64,000 nucleotides of DNA from Trichopria drosophilae (lineage: Eukaryota > Arthropoda > Insecta > Hymenoptera > Diapriidae): contig CM059582.1 of the NCBI GenBank assembly GCA_030407085.1, positions 66,153,501 to 66,217,500 on the forward strand, in the 5' to 3' direction. Positions 1-11,140 of the stretch are shown one piece after another. The notes below the pieces were generated by a model, which did not search any database, was not told where the DNA came from, and saw only the letters and a list, made by a program, of their open reading frames with translations. The position numbers were made by a program, and so were the translations under genes. Each line of letters opens with the position of its first letter. Position 1 is the first letter of the stretch.

Positions 1-2
1 TT

Positions 3-191
3 TTGTGGGGTTATCTTAAAGACAAAGTGTACAAAGAAAAACCAACAACACGTGAGAATATGATTGATCGAATTACAAGTGCATGTGCTGAAATTCAAGA
101 AGATACACTTCTCCGTTGTATAAATTCATTTGAATTACGGATTAATAAGTGCATTGAAGCCGAAGGTCATCATTTTGAACACTTACTTTAA
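3..191 (+). pseudogene. 3' end of a DDE (Tc1/mariner-like) transposase
   Basis: The reading frame enters from outside the window and ends at a TAA. It encodes about 62 residues, beginning WGYLKDKVY and ending with a Cys- and Glu-containing tail closing HFEHLL. This layout is typical of the C-terminus of insect mariner-like transposases with a DUF4817-type N-terminal helix-turn-helix (family knowledge). The catalytic DDE residues lie upstream and cannot be seen. A possible 3' terminal repeat follows at about 605-629. Function of the intact family: cut-and-paste transposition. Only the C-terminal tail is present here, so activity cannot be judged. Confidence 0.6.
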
Positions 192-604
192 TTAAACGAT
201 GATTCCGTAAGTACCTCGAATCGTGAGAGATTTGAAATGTAAGTAATTCAAAATCTGAAAATTTTGCCTTAAGACTAATTTTGAGTATTGCAGAATCGTA
301 AGCGTGTATTCTCAATAACAGTAAAATGAAGGAAAATTGAATTTCGTCGATTACAGCGCCATCTATCGCGAAACGAGAAAAATGATTTAGACAAATCATA
401 TGCATTTTTATTCAAAGAATCTGAATATGCAATAAAAAATATGGGTTCCCATTTAAGATTTCGTTCGTACATCCACCACCGCCCCCAGGGTCGGTGTGGG
501 GGGGGGGGCAATTTTAATATCACTGTATGTACACCTTAGACCCATTAAATTTTTATTCTTAACATTTTTTCGTAGAGTACCTACTTTTCGAGATATTCGA
601 TAGT

Positions 605-629
605 TTCAACTTAAAAGAAACACCCTGTA
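605..629 (+). repeat. probable 3' terminal inverted repeat of the transposon at 3-191
   Basis: The sequence ends aaacaccctgta. Its complement starts acagggtgtttc, very close to acagggtgtccc at 19831, where another mariner-like element starts. This end type is common in insect mariner-like elements. It lies about 415 bp after the transposase stop codon. Confidence 0.5.
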
Positions 630-1230
630 TTATATATATATATATATTAAATATATAAATATAAGATAGAATTTGAAAAAGGAACTTCGCAACAGGAAAT
701 TGTGTTATATATGTTACTTTACTGCACGACTTACATTTTAGTCATACTATATAACCAAATACTTCTGATGGATAATAGCGGCATTAACATACAGCTTATA
801 ATGAATATGATTTATTTCTGATACACTGTAATAAATTTAGTTTTAAAATGTATGTTGAACTATGAATGGTGGTAATAATGATTACCGGTCTGAGTAAACG
901 ACAGCTAAATGAGCAGAGTTTTATGAAAGTTAACCATGAAGTTATTGCATAAATTGTAAACAAGGAACATATACATGATATTCATTGTTTAAACAAATGG
1001 TATTCTAGTAAAGGATTCGAAAATTGGTAATTGACAAGTTAACCTCAAATCTCATTTGACGTTAACTTTTCAAATTAGAATGAAATTATGCACACACACA
1101 CTAACAAAATATATATTTCATAATATTTTTTAATTTGTTATCATCGGAGTAATCACGGATCTTAATTTTAGTCCTTTCGGGATGTCACTGTCACATTTCG
1201 TTCACTTCACATGACATGTACATATATATT
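630..1230. other. AT-rich intergenic/intronic DNA, no gene seen
   Basis: A short (TA)n run follows the terminal repeat at 631-648, and a short CA run is near 1091. I see no coding signal on either strand and no convincing repeat structure. Confidence 0.5.
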
Positions 1231-1241
1231 TAATAAAAAAA

Positions 1242-2507
1242 AATGAAGAAGCTGGTAACGACAAAAATCGTTTGACCGTTTCTGGTGATGGTTCTTGGAC
1301 TAAACGCGCTTTTTCGTCTCTTATTGGATTGGCAACTCTATTTGGAAAATATACGGGAAAAGTTCTTGATGTTGAAATAAAATCAAGTATATATCACGGA
1401 TGTTCGAAATGGAATGGCAAGGAAAAAATGATCGAGTACGAAATATGGTACGAGGAACATCAGGAAACATCCAGTATTATTCATAATGTCAGTGCTGGAT
1501 TAATGGAAGTCAATGCCATTATCAAAATGTTTAACAGATCTGTGAGTTTGTATAATGTTTACCATAAAAATTACGTAGGCGACGGCGAAAACTTTAAAGC
1601 AGCAACAGATGTAGATCCCTATAAAAATTTAGTCATTTTGAAGAAAAAGGAGTGTGTTTTGCATGTAAAAAGCGGCTTTTAAAAAGAGCTAAAGGTGGCA
1701 AAACTGAACTGACACGACTGAATAAGACGAAGAAAATTTTGAAAGAAAATCAGAAGAGAAAACCAAGTTAAAAAACTAAAAAAACTGCGGAGAAAAACGG
1801 CGGCGAAGGAAGTCGTAACAAAAAATTAGAAACCCGCTTTATTTACTAATAAAGGTATGAAAGAATTCTCGGTGTTTTATGAATTGGCTCTGCGAAGAAA
1901 TTCAAATTCTGTAGAAAATATAAGAAAAGCTATATGGGCCACATTCTATCACAAAATCTCAACCGATAGCAATCCTCAACACGACAGTTGTCCAGAAGGA
2001 GCCGATTCGTGTTGTAAGTATTGTATCGCTGAAGCCCACGGAAATTTAGATACCTTGAAGCATCCGCCCTCATTACAAGACGAGATTCAACCTTTGCTAA
2101 AAAAAGTGTACGACGACCTCACGACTGACGATTTGTTGGAACGATGCACTGGAGCTCACACTCAAAATAACAACGAAAATTACAACTCATGCGTTTGGCG
2201 TATAGTTCCGAAACATGTATTCGTTGGTAAAAAAATTATCCAGATTCCAGTCTTCTGCGCTACTTGCACTTTCAACGAGGGCTTACAGCGATGTCTAAAA
2301 CTAATGGAAACGATGGGATTTACCATTGGCAGAAACACCGCTGATCTCGTACAGAAACGTAACGAACATCGCATGGAGAAGTCGAATCGGCGGGGCTCGG
2401 AGACTTCAAAAGAGCATCGAAGTGAGCCGAGACTCCAAAGAGCTACAGAAAAGGAAGCCTACGAGAAAGAAGAAGGCATAATGTATGGAGCAGGCATCGC
2501 TGATTAA
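1242..2507 (+). pseudogene. Mutator-like (MULE) transposase, frameshifted and 5'-truncated
   Basis: Two adjacent plus-strand frames read as one insect Mutator-like transposase. The first (to 1682) has a GDGSWTKR motif at its start, an NYVGDGENF block and a KKKECVLHV block. It ends in a stop just before a lysine-rich stretch. The second (1857-2507) begins just inside the family pattern and carries HDSCPEGADSCCKY, a TQNNNENYNSCVW block and an FNEGLQRCLKLMETMGF block, followed by a basic tail. The order and spacing match the catalytic and C-terminal parts of these transposases. The N-terminal part is absent. A frameshift or small deletion separates the halves near 1683-1856, so no product is expected. 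Confidence 0.72.
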
Positions 2508-3257
2508 GCAGAAGGTATTTTTTTACGGTTATATCAACGATTATACGTACTAAAACTTACCCACTCAAAACAACGTTTTTCGAGCTGGTTGACATTAATT
2601 TGCAAAAACTATTCGACCGATTGCGCTGAAATTTTCAAGATTGTTCAGCACATGTATAGTTTCAGCTTAAATTAGAATCATAATTTTCCGTTTAATTTTA
2701 ACCCCTTTTTTTTAGATATTGTAAGGCTGAAAAAGGGGTAAAACAATTCAAAACGCCGTCATTTTCTCTTGTACCAAATTAATTTTTCTTAGTTCAGGAT
2801 ATAGCTACTGTTCTATATTTTAAGAATCTGTTTGAATTTTTTGTTTCAGACGTCTGAGAATGGAGAAATCGTGTCAATCATTTTTTTGTAAGCAACCGCA
2901 GTAGCCGCCTGTTTATCGCTGTCAGGGGCCGAAATCTTTTGAGAATTTTTTTTAAAATCTTTAATACATGCTTCATGTCATATGAAAATACCGGCGTGGT
3001 TAAATACATTTTACTATGAAAAAAAAAAACACGCAAAAGACCCACAAACCTCCTTTAAGAAACTTTTGTTTTTGACGTTTTTTCGCTAATGTACACAATA
3101 AATTACTCAAATGTATCTGCTTATGGGAAAGATTGAAAAGAATTTACCGCTTAAGGGGATTCTAAACGAAATTTAAATACCCACTGCATTTAGGCCCCTT
3201 TTATTCGGGACCCTACGTCCTCAATTTTCCACCGATTGCGATGACATTTTGTTTAAA
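2508..3257 (+). other. Non-coding remnant downstream of the MULE
   Basis: AT-rich sequence with homopolymer runs and no ORF. The phrase accgattgcg(a/c)tga occurs near 2618 and again near 3232 in similar AT-rich contexts. This suggests the region is the element's degenerate 3' non-coding part, possibly with internal repeats. The gypsy reading frame starts at the right edge, about 3258. Confidence 0.3.
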
Positions 3258-3262
3258 ACTCT

Positions 3263-4137
3263 ATGAGACGTATGTCCTTGTGGAGCCACAACCTGACCAG
3301 AGCGAACGTCACACTGGAGCCACAGCAGTACAAATTCCTGCATAAAGAAACTTTCTACTTAAGCCACATCGTTTGTAAAAACACCGTTAAACCAGATCTA
3401 CGAAACATATCGGCCGTCAAGAATTTCCTACTTCCAAGGTCACCCAGGGAAATCAAATAATTTTTTGGCCTCCAGGCTACTACAGCGATTCGTCGAAAAC
3501 TTTTCAAAAATCGCCCATGCACTGCATGTATTATTACGTAAAACTGTCCCTTTCGCGTGGACTGAAGAGCAAACAAAAGCGTCCGAAATATTAAAGAACA
3601 GATTGTGCTCTGCGCCAATCTTATAGTTACCAGACTTCACTCAACCATTTATCGTGACTGCCGGCGTATCAGGGTTCGTTATAGGAGCAATCTTGTCGCA
3701 GGGTGAGATAGGGAAAGATAGACCCGTAGCATTTGCGTCCAGCAGTTTGGAAGACGCCGAAACCCACTGTCAAAAAAGAAATGCTCGCAGCGGTATTCGG
3801 AGTAGAGCAATTTCGATCCGACGTGTACGGTCCAAAGTTTACAATCATAAGCGATCAGGAATCCCTGAAGTACCTCAAAACCCTTAAAAACTTGAATAGT
3901 CTTTTTAGGTTAAAACTAGAAGACTACTATTACAATGTAGAGTACAAGGTCGGGAAGTACAATGTAAATGCGGACACACTCTCGCGAAACCCGACGGATA
4001 ACATTCAGTCTGAGCACTCTGATCTAAATGAAGGAGATGGATCATCTGTTCCGGCCTGTGTACTTCCGCTCCGAAAAAAGAACACGGCGCGAAACGATAA
4101 AAAAAATCCCATCAATACAATACATGAAGACGATTAA
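3263..4137 (+). pseudogene. Ty3/gypsy pol fragment: end of reverse transcriptase plus RNase H
   Basis: The sequence starts in the RT thumb/connection region (LTRANVTLEPQQYKF, then a degenerate form of the YLGHI motif). It continues across several frames through ISAVKNF, the REIKxFLGLAGYY-type region (3452-3480), WTEEQTKAF (3560) and PDFTQPFIVTA (3632). It then enters the RNase H-like domain (GAILSQGEIGKDRPVAFAS at about 3687) and ends with LKYLKTL, YNVEYKVGKYNVNADTLSRNP at 3870-4000. At least three frameshifts are needed to read through. The polymerase active site lies upstream of the breakpoint and is missing. The host element appears to end at the LTR at 7929-8396. Confidence 0.8.
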
Positions 4138-6147
4138 GTTCCAATTCGGATAACCCAGCTCATCGAAAAAGACCAGGCGAAGAGGAGATTATTGCTGCAA
4201 ATATCAGAAGCAAGGATGACACGGCATCGGCATACGACATGTTACCGATGAAAGGGCAAAAAGAGTACGATAGCCTACGGGGTCATCGGTTAGCAAGTAC
4301 TGGGATTGGGAGAACGTTCATTACGGAGCACTAGCTCCTTCACTCAAGGTGGCCAGGGAACCAGGGAGGACGCGTTCGGGGCAAGTATACCAGAGGCATT
4401 CTCCTCTACACCCGCCCGAAGAACGAACGGAAACGCGAAATCTCACCCACCTTCGCCTACAGTGGCGAATGTGACAGGAATAAATTCTACTATTATAATG
4501 GACGCAGAATCTACGACTGAAAGTTCCGAAACATCCTCCAACATCGTAACAGATATTTGTAAATTTATCGAGAATTGTTAGCACGATTATCGCACGCGGT
4601 TTTAAACCGGATGGTTTTTCTTCCAGAACGGCACATCATACCGGAAACCGATGAAACGACGACGGAAAACATACAAACACCGTTATCTTGTAGAATTTAA
4701 TGTACACATCGGGGGTGAAAGAAAACACTCATCACGCGGGACGAAAGGATTAGCCTTCATAAGGAAAGGTCCCACACGTTGAAGAAAAATCGCAGAGAGC
4801 GCGAAAAATCCACCTCTAACGATGAAGGAGACGTGCGAGAGCATGTACGAAGGAGCAAGGAGTACGACAAAGGTGGAAACTCTGTCTCGGATAACGAGAG
4901 AATCAGAAAACGCGATTCTGACAAGCAGCAAAGCGAGTGCAAAGAACGAAGCCGCTCAATATCACACGATGAAAAAGATCGTCGTCACAAACAACGGTAT
5001 AAGAAGCAGGAGAATATCGCAACAATAAATAGGGATGCCGAGTCGACCAACCATGGAAACATATGAAGCATGGACAGAAGGCACAGCGAGACAGATAGAA
5101 ACGAAGGCATACGGACTAGCCAAGAGGCTACCTCCATTAGAAACCGCGAGATGATAGAGAACGGGCGAGCGGAGCAGGGGGACAATGCTACAGCGGCAAC
5201 TTACGGATCGAGTAGTAGCCGAGAAAAGCCCACATCGGATGCAAGTGCATCGCTCGGCCGACCGAACGATACAGAGATCCGAAGAGCCCCTCTCCAAACG
5301 ATGCGGAGAGAGAGAGCCTTAACAACACGGATGGTGGGGTCCGTCCATATGACGGCGGCTCTGAGAGTTCGAAATGAACCAAGCCTGTTGATTCCCCACG
5401 TATGCCCAGCAGTATAGATGATGACATGCACGGTCACCCTGTGATGTCATCTTGCGTCGCACAAAAATTTGATAATGATGCCGATCGCTTTGTCGATGCG
5501 ATATCAAGGAAAACCCCACTGTTAGCAATTTATAGACCAGAGAACACGTAAATCTTCCATAAACTCTTGTTTAAAGAAATTGAAACGGGTAATTATCGAA
5601 ATTAAGATACATACTCTGCATCTTGGGTACGATTTCGGTACATTAACTAAACATCAATGGCTATTAATCCCAAAAGCAATTCGAGAAAACATCAAATTGC
5701 ATCTCACGGTGATAATATTTAAAAATTCCTTCCCACAGGACCGTACGCCTAAGATTGGGCGAAATGCGGACTAAAGTCGTCCACAAAGATAAATTTCGTA
5801 AAGCATACTACCAGCCAATTATAAATAATTCGAACGAATCCAAAGCAGAATCTTCCGAATCCAATTCAGAGAGCACTTCGGGGGAATAACGGAGGAGCGA
5901 GAGGAAGAGAGTTATCGCGCCTGCTCTGCGCAAAACTTCGAAGCCGAGCATATCTGCTCTTCTTTCTTTAGGTCGATCGAAAAAAGCTCGAGGAAAGGGG
6001 AATAAACAGTCTACTCTTTGTGCGGTTCTTCGTCGAAGGAGCCCTGTCTCTCCCACCTAGAGTAATCAGGGAAATACGAAGTTCGGGGGGATCAGTCTAC
6101 TCCGAATGGGACTGACAATGCGCGTGTATATGAATATCGAACTTATC
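4138..6147 (+). pseudogene. Degenerate interior of the gypsy/errantivirus-like element
   Basis: Broken frames continue in the same direction. 4150-4270 reads as a spacer after RNase H (ITQLIEKDQAKRRLLLQ). 4779-5417 encodes a very charged low-complexity stretch rich in Arg, Lys, Glu, Asp and Ser. 5450-5880 includes DADRFVDAISRKTP and YDFGTLTKHQWLLIPKAIRE. I do not recognise the last two as a named domain. No integrase D,D-35-E signature is visible where one would be expected, so this part was probably deleted or is too decayed. The SINE at 6162-6570 interrupts it. Confidence 0.4.
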
Positions 6148-6161
6148 ATATTTACTTTTAC
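6148..6161. repeat. left target-site duplication of SINE copy A
   Basis: atatttacttttac, repeated exactly at 6571-6584. The insertion is inside the gypsy-like element. Confidence 0.85.
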
Positions 6162-6570
6162 AGGGAACGCGATGGTTAAGTGGTTAGCATGCTCGCCTCG
6201 TAAACTGAGCGTTCCTTAGGTCGTAAGTTCGAATCCCCGTTCGGCAACTTTTTCTGATTATTTCCATTGCGGATAATTCAGGAAACCTTGCCTGGCGATG
6301 GTATGAATTTGGTACTGCTATCGACATCAGTCGGTAGTTATCGACACCGTGAATGGTTTTTCCGTAGTCGACGCTTCGTCAATATTGTCTTGAATGAAAA
6401 TAAGACAATGTTTGCGATGCGCCTGCTACGGCACAGGCCGCCGACTAACTATTGACGGTGTCGATTATGTGTAGTATGTGATTGTTTACTTGTTTGTATC
6501 GTCCTGTGTGGGATGATGACTAAGCTTTGCTCGATTAGCCATAGATGGCATAAATCTGACCAATGTATGT
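6162..6570 (+). mobile_element. tRNA-derived SINE, full-length copy A
   Basis: The head has an A-box-like tggttaagtggttagcatg (6174 onward) and a B-box-like ggtcgtaagttcgaatcc (6220 onward), the internal RNA polymerase III promoter elements. A roughly 300-bp body follows, ending in a tatg-type tail. A 14-bp direct repeat, atatttacttttac, flanks it exactly (6148-6161 and 6571-6584), so this is a complete insertion with a target-site duplication. The body matches minus-strand copy B (37370-37685) and, more distantly, copy C (about 41300-41735). SINEs are moved by LINE enzymes; the partner LINE is not identified here. Confidence 0.85.
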
Positions 6571-6584
6571 ATATTTACTTTTAC
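6571..6584. repeat. right target-site duplication of SINE copy A
   Basis: Second copy of the 14-bp repeat at 6148-6161, just after the tatg tail. Confidence 0.85.
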
Positions 6585-6885
6585 GTAATTTGTAAGGAAT
6601 GCAGAAATGCGATGCACCACTTGCGAATTTTAATATCATCGCGTAAATATGTCTTTTCTTTTTTTTCCCTCTTCTGGCAATGGTAGATAATAGTAGAGGC
6701 ACGACAAATATATCATCGCCAGAGAAAACTATTTTGCAAACTAGAGTGTAAAATAGAAGAAAAATATATTAAATAACGTATTTTCAGAGGATATGATAAA
6801 AGATACTCGCACATAAAAATCAAGCAAAATCCAGGAATTTACATGAGTGCAAACTCATACGCGCGCCGCTAGTAAGCCAGAACCC

Positions 6886-7542
6886 ATGAGATTAATTTGC
6901 CACAACACAATAATCGACACGATTACCCTGAAAAGCGTGGATATGATAAATCTCACACCCGGGTGCCAAGCGCAATCAGGATGATCAACACTGATCAGAT
7001 CCGAGATGACTCAAACCCAATATGGAGCGACAGATTTAAATATAACGGAACTATCACTTTCAAACCCGGAGAAGATCACCGATTTAGATGAAGCTATCCG
7101 GAACGAGGAAACTAAGTTGAACATATCTGGGCTACCACCAGGGGCACTCGAAAATAATATAAAATTCACGGAATTAGCAATCAGAGCCCGAGAAATTGCC
7201 CGTAATAGGAAGATCATGACAAGCATAGAGTCTGTAGAGGGCGTTGCCATCTACGGAGGATCATCAGTAATAGTAACAGCCATAATTATCATCACCGTAT
7301 GGCGATGTCTGAAAGGAAAAACAATGGCCATATATAGAACAAGGAAACGAACAACCGTAGCCAAATCAACGCCTCGGCCACACAGCCGCAAAGTTCATAA
7401 AGTGAAATTTGAAACGAAATCAAGTAGTGTCGGACTTGATAATGAGGAGGTGGAAATTAGTTCCGATTCTGATGTTCCACAGTGCGAAGAGCCAGTATCA
7501 AAAGTAAAGACATATCGGGTACAAAGCTGCGACTTGTACTAA
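6886..7542 (+). pseudogene. Errantivirus-like envelope (F-type) C-terminal remnant
   Basis: Two frames read together. 6890-6975 encodes a short ectodomain piece with a Thr/Leu-rich stretch followed by LTPGCQAQ, resembling the PGC motif of insect errantivirus envelope proteins. After a break, 7006-7542 encodes a 178-residue C-terminus. It has a helical stretch, one hydrophobic membrane segment at about residues 82-101 (YGGSSVIVTAIIIITVW), then RCLKGK and a basic-to-acidic cytoplasmic tail ending at a TAA. Errantivirus Env mediates membrane fusion in insect cells (family knowledge). Signal peptide, furin site and fusion peptide are absent, so this is a dead remnant. Its position between pol and the 3' LTR supports the call. 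Confidence 0.6.
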
Positions 7543-7916
7543 TGAATGACTAGTATAACATCCATACCAAATTAACAAAATGTTAACGCGATACTAGCCA
7601 TATGTTAAGATATCAGATATGTAATTTCTTCAAAAGTATGTAGTAGACCGAACACACCAAACCAGCATTCACGCGAACACCGCGGAACTGTAAAACGACT
7701 TTAGACTTAGTTAGATATAAAGTAAAATTAAGTTACCAACTATTCAGCAATGTGTTTTTCCCGTTTTTTTCCCCGTTTTTTTCTTTGTTTAGTAATCGTA
7801 TACAGAGGAATGTTCATTGAGTGCCAGAACAGCTATAGCTGACGAGTGTCTATAATATCTAGTGCGGTCGCTAGTCACGTCTGTAACTTTCCTCGGCGGT
7901 GGAAAGCCGATCATTC

Positions 7917-7928
7917 AAATGGGAGAGG
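7917..7928 (+). other. polypurine tract of the gypsy-like element
   Basis: aaatgggagagg immediately precedes the TG that starts the LTR at 7929. This is the expected site for plus-strand DNA priming. Confidence 0.65.
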
Positions 7929-8396
7929 TGTTACGACCGCATATCGTAACCGATCGAATATTAGTTAATATTACATCCGAGTACGTGGCTACTTGAAATA
8001 CGATGTTAATTTTCAGAGTTGACAAGCATTTTTTGACTGGGAAGCTGCAGGTATCAGCAAGATACACATAGTCAAAAGCCTGGACTTCGACAGAAAACCA
8101 AAAGTTCAGCAGTTTCCCAGGCCCAGAAGAATGTACAATTCTGTGGGAACATTAAAAGATTCATCAACTTCGTCGTGATGGATCCCTTGGATAGTCAGCC
8201 TGATTCTGGAAGTCAACCCTCATAATCAGAGATCCGCCTAAATTATACAGTTCGTTGTGATGACGGACTTTGGGAAGTTGCGGTAAATAAAGACGTTTTG
8301 ACCAACATCCTTCCTTTTCTTATCATGGACTCCTGATTCATTCGTAAAACAAAGCATGATTATTTATAACTCCCAACCAAATTTAGAGTTGTTACA
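7929..8396 (+). repeat. 3' LTR of the gypsy/errantivirus-like element
   Basis: 468 bp, starting tgttacgacc and ending gttgttaca (TG...CA), directly after a polypurine tract. It contains aataaa at about 8286, a plausible polyadenylation signal. No second copy of this LTR is visible upstream, so the 5' end of the element is lost. Confidence 0.6.
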
Positions 8397-8414
8397 TGGC
8401 GGGACTGTACGAAT
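8397..8414 (+). other. tRNA primer-binding-like sequence directly after the LTR
   Basis: tggcgggactgtacgaat follows the LTR with no gap. TGGCG is how many insect retroelement primer-binding sites start, because it pairs with a tRNA 3' end of CGCCA. Such a site is expected after a 5' LTR, not a 3' LTR, so this may be the relic of a tandem or recombined copy. Confidence 0.35.
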
Positions 8415-9669
8415 TATAGGATCACTATAAGTTTCAAAAGAAATCAAATTTTATCTAGCCGATCTAGCCAATTTTTCTAATTTGAAAACTTCACCGAGTG
8501 TTAAATTCGTGTATTATATTTAATTCAAAAGAAATCATTGCCCTAGACTGACAAAAATACGGGTATGTCTGTATCGATATGTTCCGAGTTACGGGTTCAA
8601 GGCGATTTCGACATCCGAATCTTTCTATGCGGATCTGCGCGATGTGCAACACCTATGTCAAAGCACTCAAGCATCGTAAGATTTAGGATATATTCCTTTC
8701 CGTATAAATTTTGTCTTTTATACATCCCTACAACAATAAAATAGCAATATTTTTAAGTACATGTATTTTTACCGTTAAAATGACAATTTGCCTGAATTAT
8801 TATCGGCTGAAAATGTTCATTATTGCAAATCTATTCCCAGAAACAGAAGTCTCGATTTATATGGCATTCTTTACCACAACAATAACAGAGCACTGAGAGA
8901 AGTTTAGGGTAGCAATTGGCTTAGGCGACGATACGAGTAATGGGCGGTAAAAACATATAATATTTTCTTTGGTCTTGAATAGTGTTATTATTAATAAAAT
9001 TTGAAATTAAATGAAAACATGGATTCAAGTACAGAAATTTGTACTATTTTTAAATAGGGTAAAATTATAATAAACATTTTTTTGCAGATACAAAATTTCC
9101 TAGGAAAAGGTCTCGAAAAGCCCTATATTTTTTTAAACCGTATTATTTATAATCGCGATTCAAATATTTGTGAGGCACGCGGTCGACGCTTAGATTCTCA
9201 AATATTGTATTCATATGCTGTGCCCTATGCTATCAGTAACGAATGCATTTTAGTAATATTCAGTGGGTTTATACTATGATATTATAATATATAAGCCATA
9301 AAATAGGACCTTCTATATACCTTGAAAACTGTATTGCACAAAGCGAGATTTACAGGCCTACTATTTCTGTATTCATAAATTTTAGTTTCAACCCGAAATA
9401 TTCAAGCCGTAGTGTGTGTATTATTTTTAATATGGAATGTCTTCTGTTTTACTTTATCTTCATGAATGGGCATTAAAATCCTGATGTTTGAATATCATAG
9501 TTCAAAAAATACTGCTCGACCATACCGTTATAAGAGCGTACTATCTTTAAATAGCTCTTGTTATCTATAATTGTTAGTATATAAAAATACCTTAATATTT
9601 TAATAATTTATTTCAAATAATATATTAAGATTTAAACTGCGATTTATAAACTGTTACGTGTATTTCCAG
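8415..9669. other. AT-rich intron sequence upstream of the LDLa exon
   Basis: I see no gene, tandem array or recognisable transposon here. The short ORFs near 8711 and 9082 have no family signature. The last bases form a splice acceptor (tgtatttccag). Confidence 0.45.
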
Positions 9670-9795
9670 GTAAAATTGTTTGCCCTTTGAGGCAGTATCG
9701 ATGCGAAAATGGTCGATGCATTCCATTTACGTGGGTTTGCGATAAAGCCGATGATTGTGGCGACAATTCAGATGAAAATCCCCATGAATGTAAGG
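9670..9795 (+). CDS. exon encoding one LDL-receptor class A repeat (LRP/LDLR family gene)
   Basis: A 126-bp exon between acceptor tatttccag and donor g|gtatgt, read with a phase-1 start and end. It encodes one LDLa module: six cysteines with [16 protein letters not shown] spacing (C-P-L-R-Q-Y-R-C), then [15 protein letters not shown] with the calcium-binding acidic residues, and a final Cys in NPHEC. LDLa modules in this family bind ligands such as lipoproteins on the extracellular side of a type I membrane receptor. The matching phase-1 exon at 43838-44269 continues the repeats on the same strand, so both probably belong to one gene with a ~34-kb intron. Candidates include LRP1, LRP2 and lipophorin-receptor types; I cannot decide. 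Other exons lie outside the window or are not seen. Confidence 0.85.
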
Positions 9796-10140
9796 GTATG
9801 TTAACAAGCATCTTACTTTATAACTTACAGTGAGCAAAGAGCCATATACCAGTATAAAATTTAAAGTAATTGACATGTTGTTTTTTGAAGTAGAACTACT
9901 TAAGCGTACCGCGGAAAATAGAAATACACAAAAGGTATATTGTATACATATTTAGAATTGCAAATCAGTGCCACAACGCCGCATGGCATTTTCATGCTAC
10001 CGTTGAACGATATCAATAAATATAATTCAACTCAAGAGCATGAATAGAACTTATTTGCAGGCGAAATAAAGCATGATGAAAGCTGCTCCTAATCATTATT
10101 CCAAATACCAATCTTCCAAGCTGTTCCATACAAAAAAAAG
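9796..10140. other. start of the 34-kb intron, no feature seen
   Basis: The donor gtatgt is followed by AT-rich sequence without ORFs. The degenerate LINE begins at its right edge. Confidence 0.5.
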
Positions 10141-10172
10141 ATTTATAATGGGTAAATGGCGACATGCTTAAA

Positions 10173-10248
10173 GTGAGAGAGAGAGAGAGGGAGGGAGAGA
10201 GAGCAAGAGAGGGAGGGAGAGAGGGAGAGAGAGAGAGAGAGAGAGGGG
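10173..10248. repeat. GA microsatellite
   Basis: An imperfect (GA)n tract with GGGA interruptions. On the minus strand it encodes Ser-Leu-Pro repeats exactly where the RT motif CPLSPSLF of the LINE is expected. It probably arose from that codon run. Confidence 0.85.
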
Positions 10249-10821
10249 GCACTTACTCTATTTTTCACCCAGAACTCTTTTGATATCTGCTCTATTATTT
10301 TAACTACACATCTACCAAGTCTTCTCATATATCTCTTTCATTCTGTCATTTATTCCTTTTCTTAAACCTTTTTGTTCTCACATCCCTTTATCATTTTTCT
10401 TAGTACTCTTCTATCCACTTTATCGAAAGCAGCCTTTAACTTTTCCTCTTTTTAGTTATGTGTTAGCTAGTATCCGCTTCAATATTTTAATATTTTATAC
10501 CATCTCTCTTCCTTTTCTAAATTCAGCTTAGTTTCTATTACACACATCCGTATCCTTTAGCAGCTATACCAGCTATTTATTCCCATGCATCTGTTTCTAT
10601 ATTTATATTTTCTATTTCTCTTTCTTCTTCCCCTTATATTCTTCCACCTGTACATTTTTTTTTAAATATTCAGGACCTTTGTCAGGCTAACTGCCTTCTG
10701 ATGCTAATTGACCTTTATATCGACCGTACAAGGACTGGGCGATCTGCGGCCCTGTTGTCATAACCCCAGCCCTGGCTGAACCGCGTAGTCGAAATTCAAC
10801 CAGGCGGAATTTTGATTCGAC

Positions 10822-11140
10822 AATTGAGCCTTGTAGTCAAAACTACGAACGCCGGAATCGAACCCTGGCCGCTAGAGCCTCTGTACGTCGGTATTAGACA
10901 TAGATGGCACTATACTCCCATTTGTTGACGATGTAGGAAACTGCAAAAAACCCACATTAAGTACAGCGACGGCCGTGATTCGATTCCCACCTTGTAAACA
11001 ACGTATCGAAATGCAACGTCTTACGTATATTGCGAGCTGATGCTTGAATACAATTTCGAAGAGCTGTTCTCCCGGCCGGGGATCGAACTCACGATCTACG
11101 ACTTCGTAGTCTAGTACGCTACTGCCTGCGCTACGAACCC
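10822..11140 (-). mobile_element. tRNA-derived SINE with two tRNA-like units
   Basis: The head at 11069-11140 (minus strand) has an A-box-like stretch (gtagcgcaggcagtagcg), an anticodon-arm-like gactacgaagtc, and a B box in gatcgtgagttcgatcccc. It resembles arginine tRNA with anticodon ACG. About 210 bp further on, the same strand carries a second B-box-like ccagggttcgattccgg (10852-10868) preceded by taataccgacg. The two tRNA-like units suggest a dimeric SINE. I could not identify a target-site duplication, and the 3' end is uncertain. Confidence 0.55.

Noticed and set aside
4779..5417. A host Arg/Ser-rich splicing-type protein
   Set aside because: The charged low-complexity frames are broken and lie inside a gypsy-like element between RNase H and env remnants.
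6165..6250. A genuine tRNA gene
   Set aside because: The T-stem and acceptor stem do not pair properly, and the sequence continues into a SINE body bounded by target duplications.
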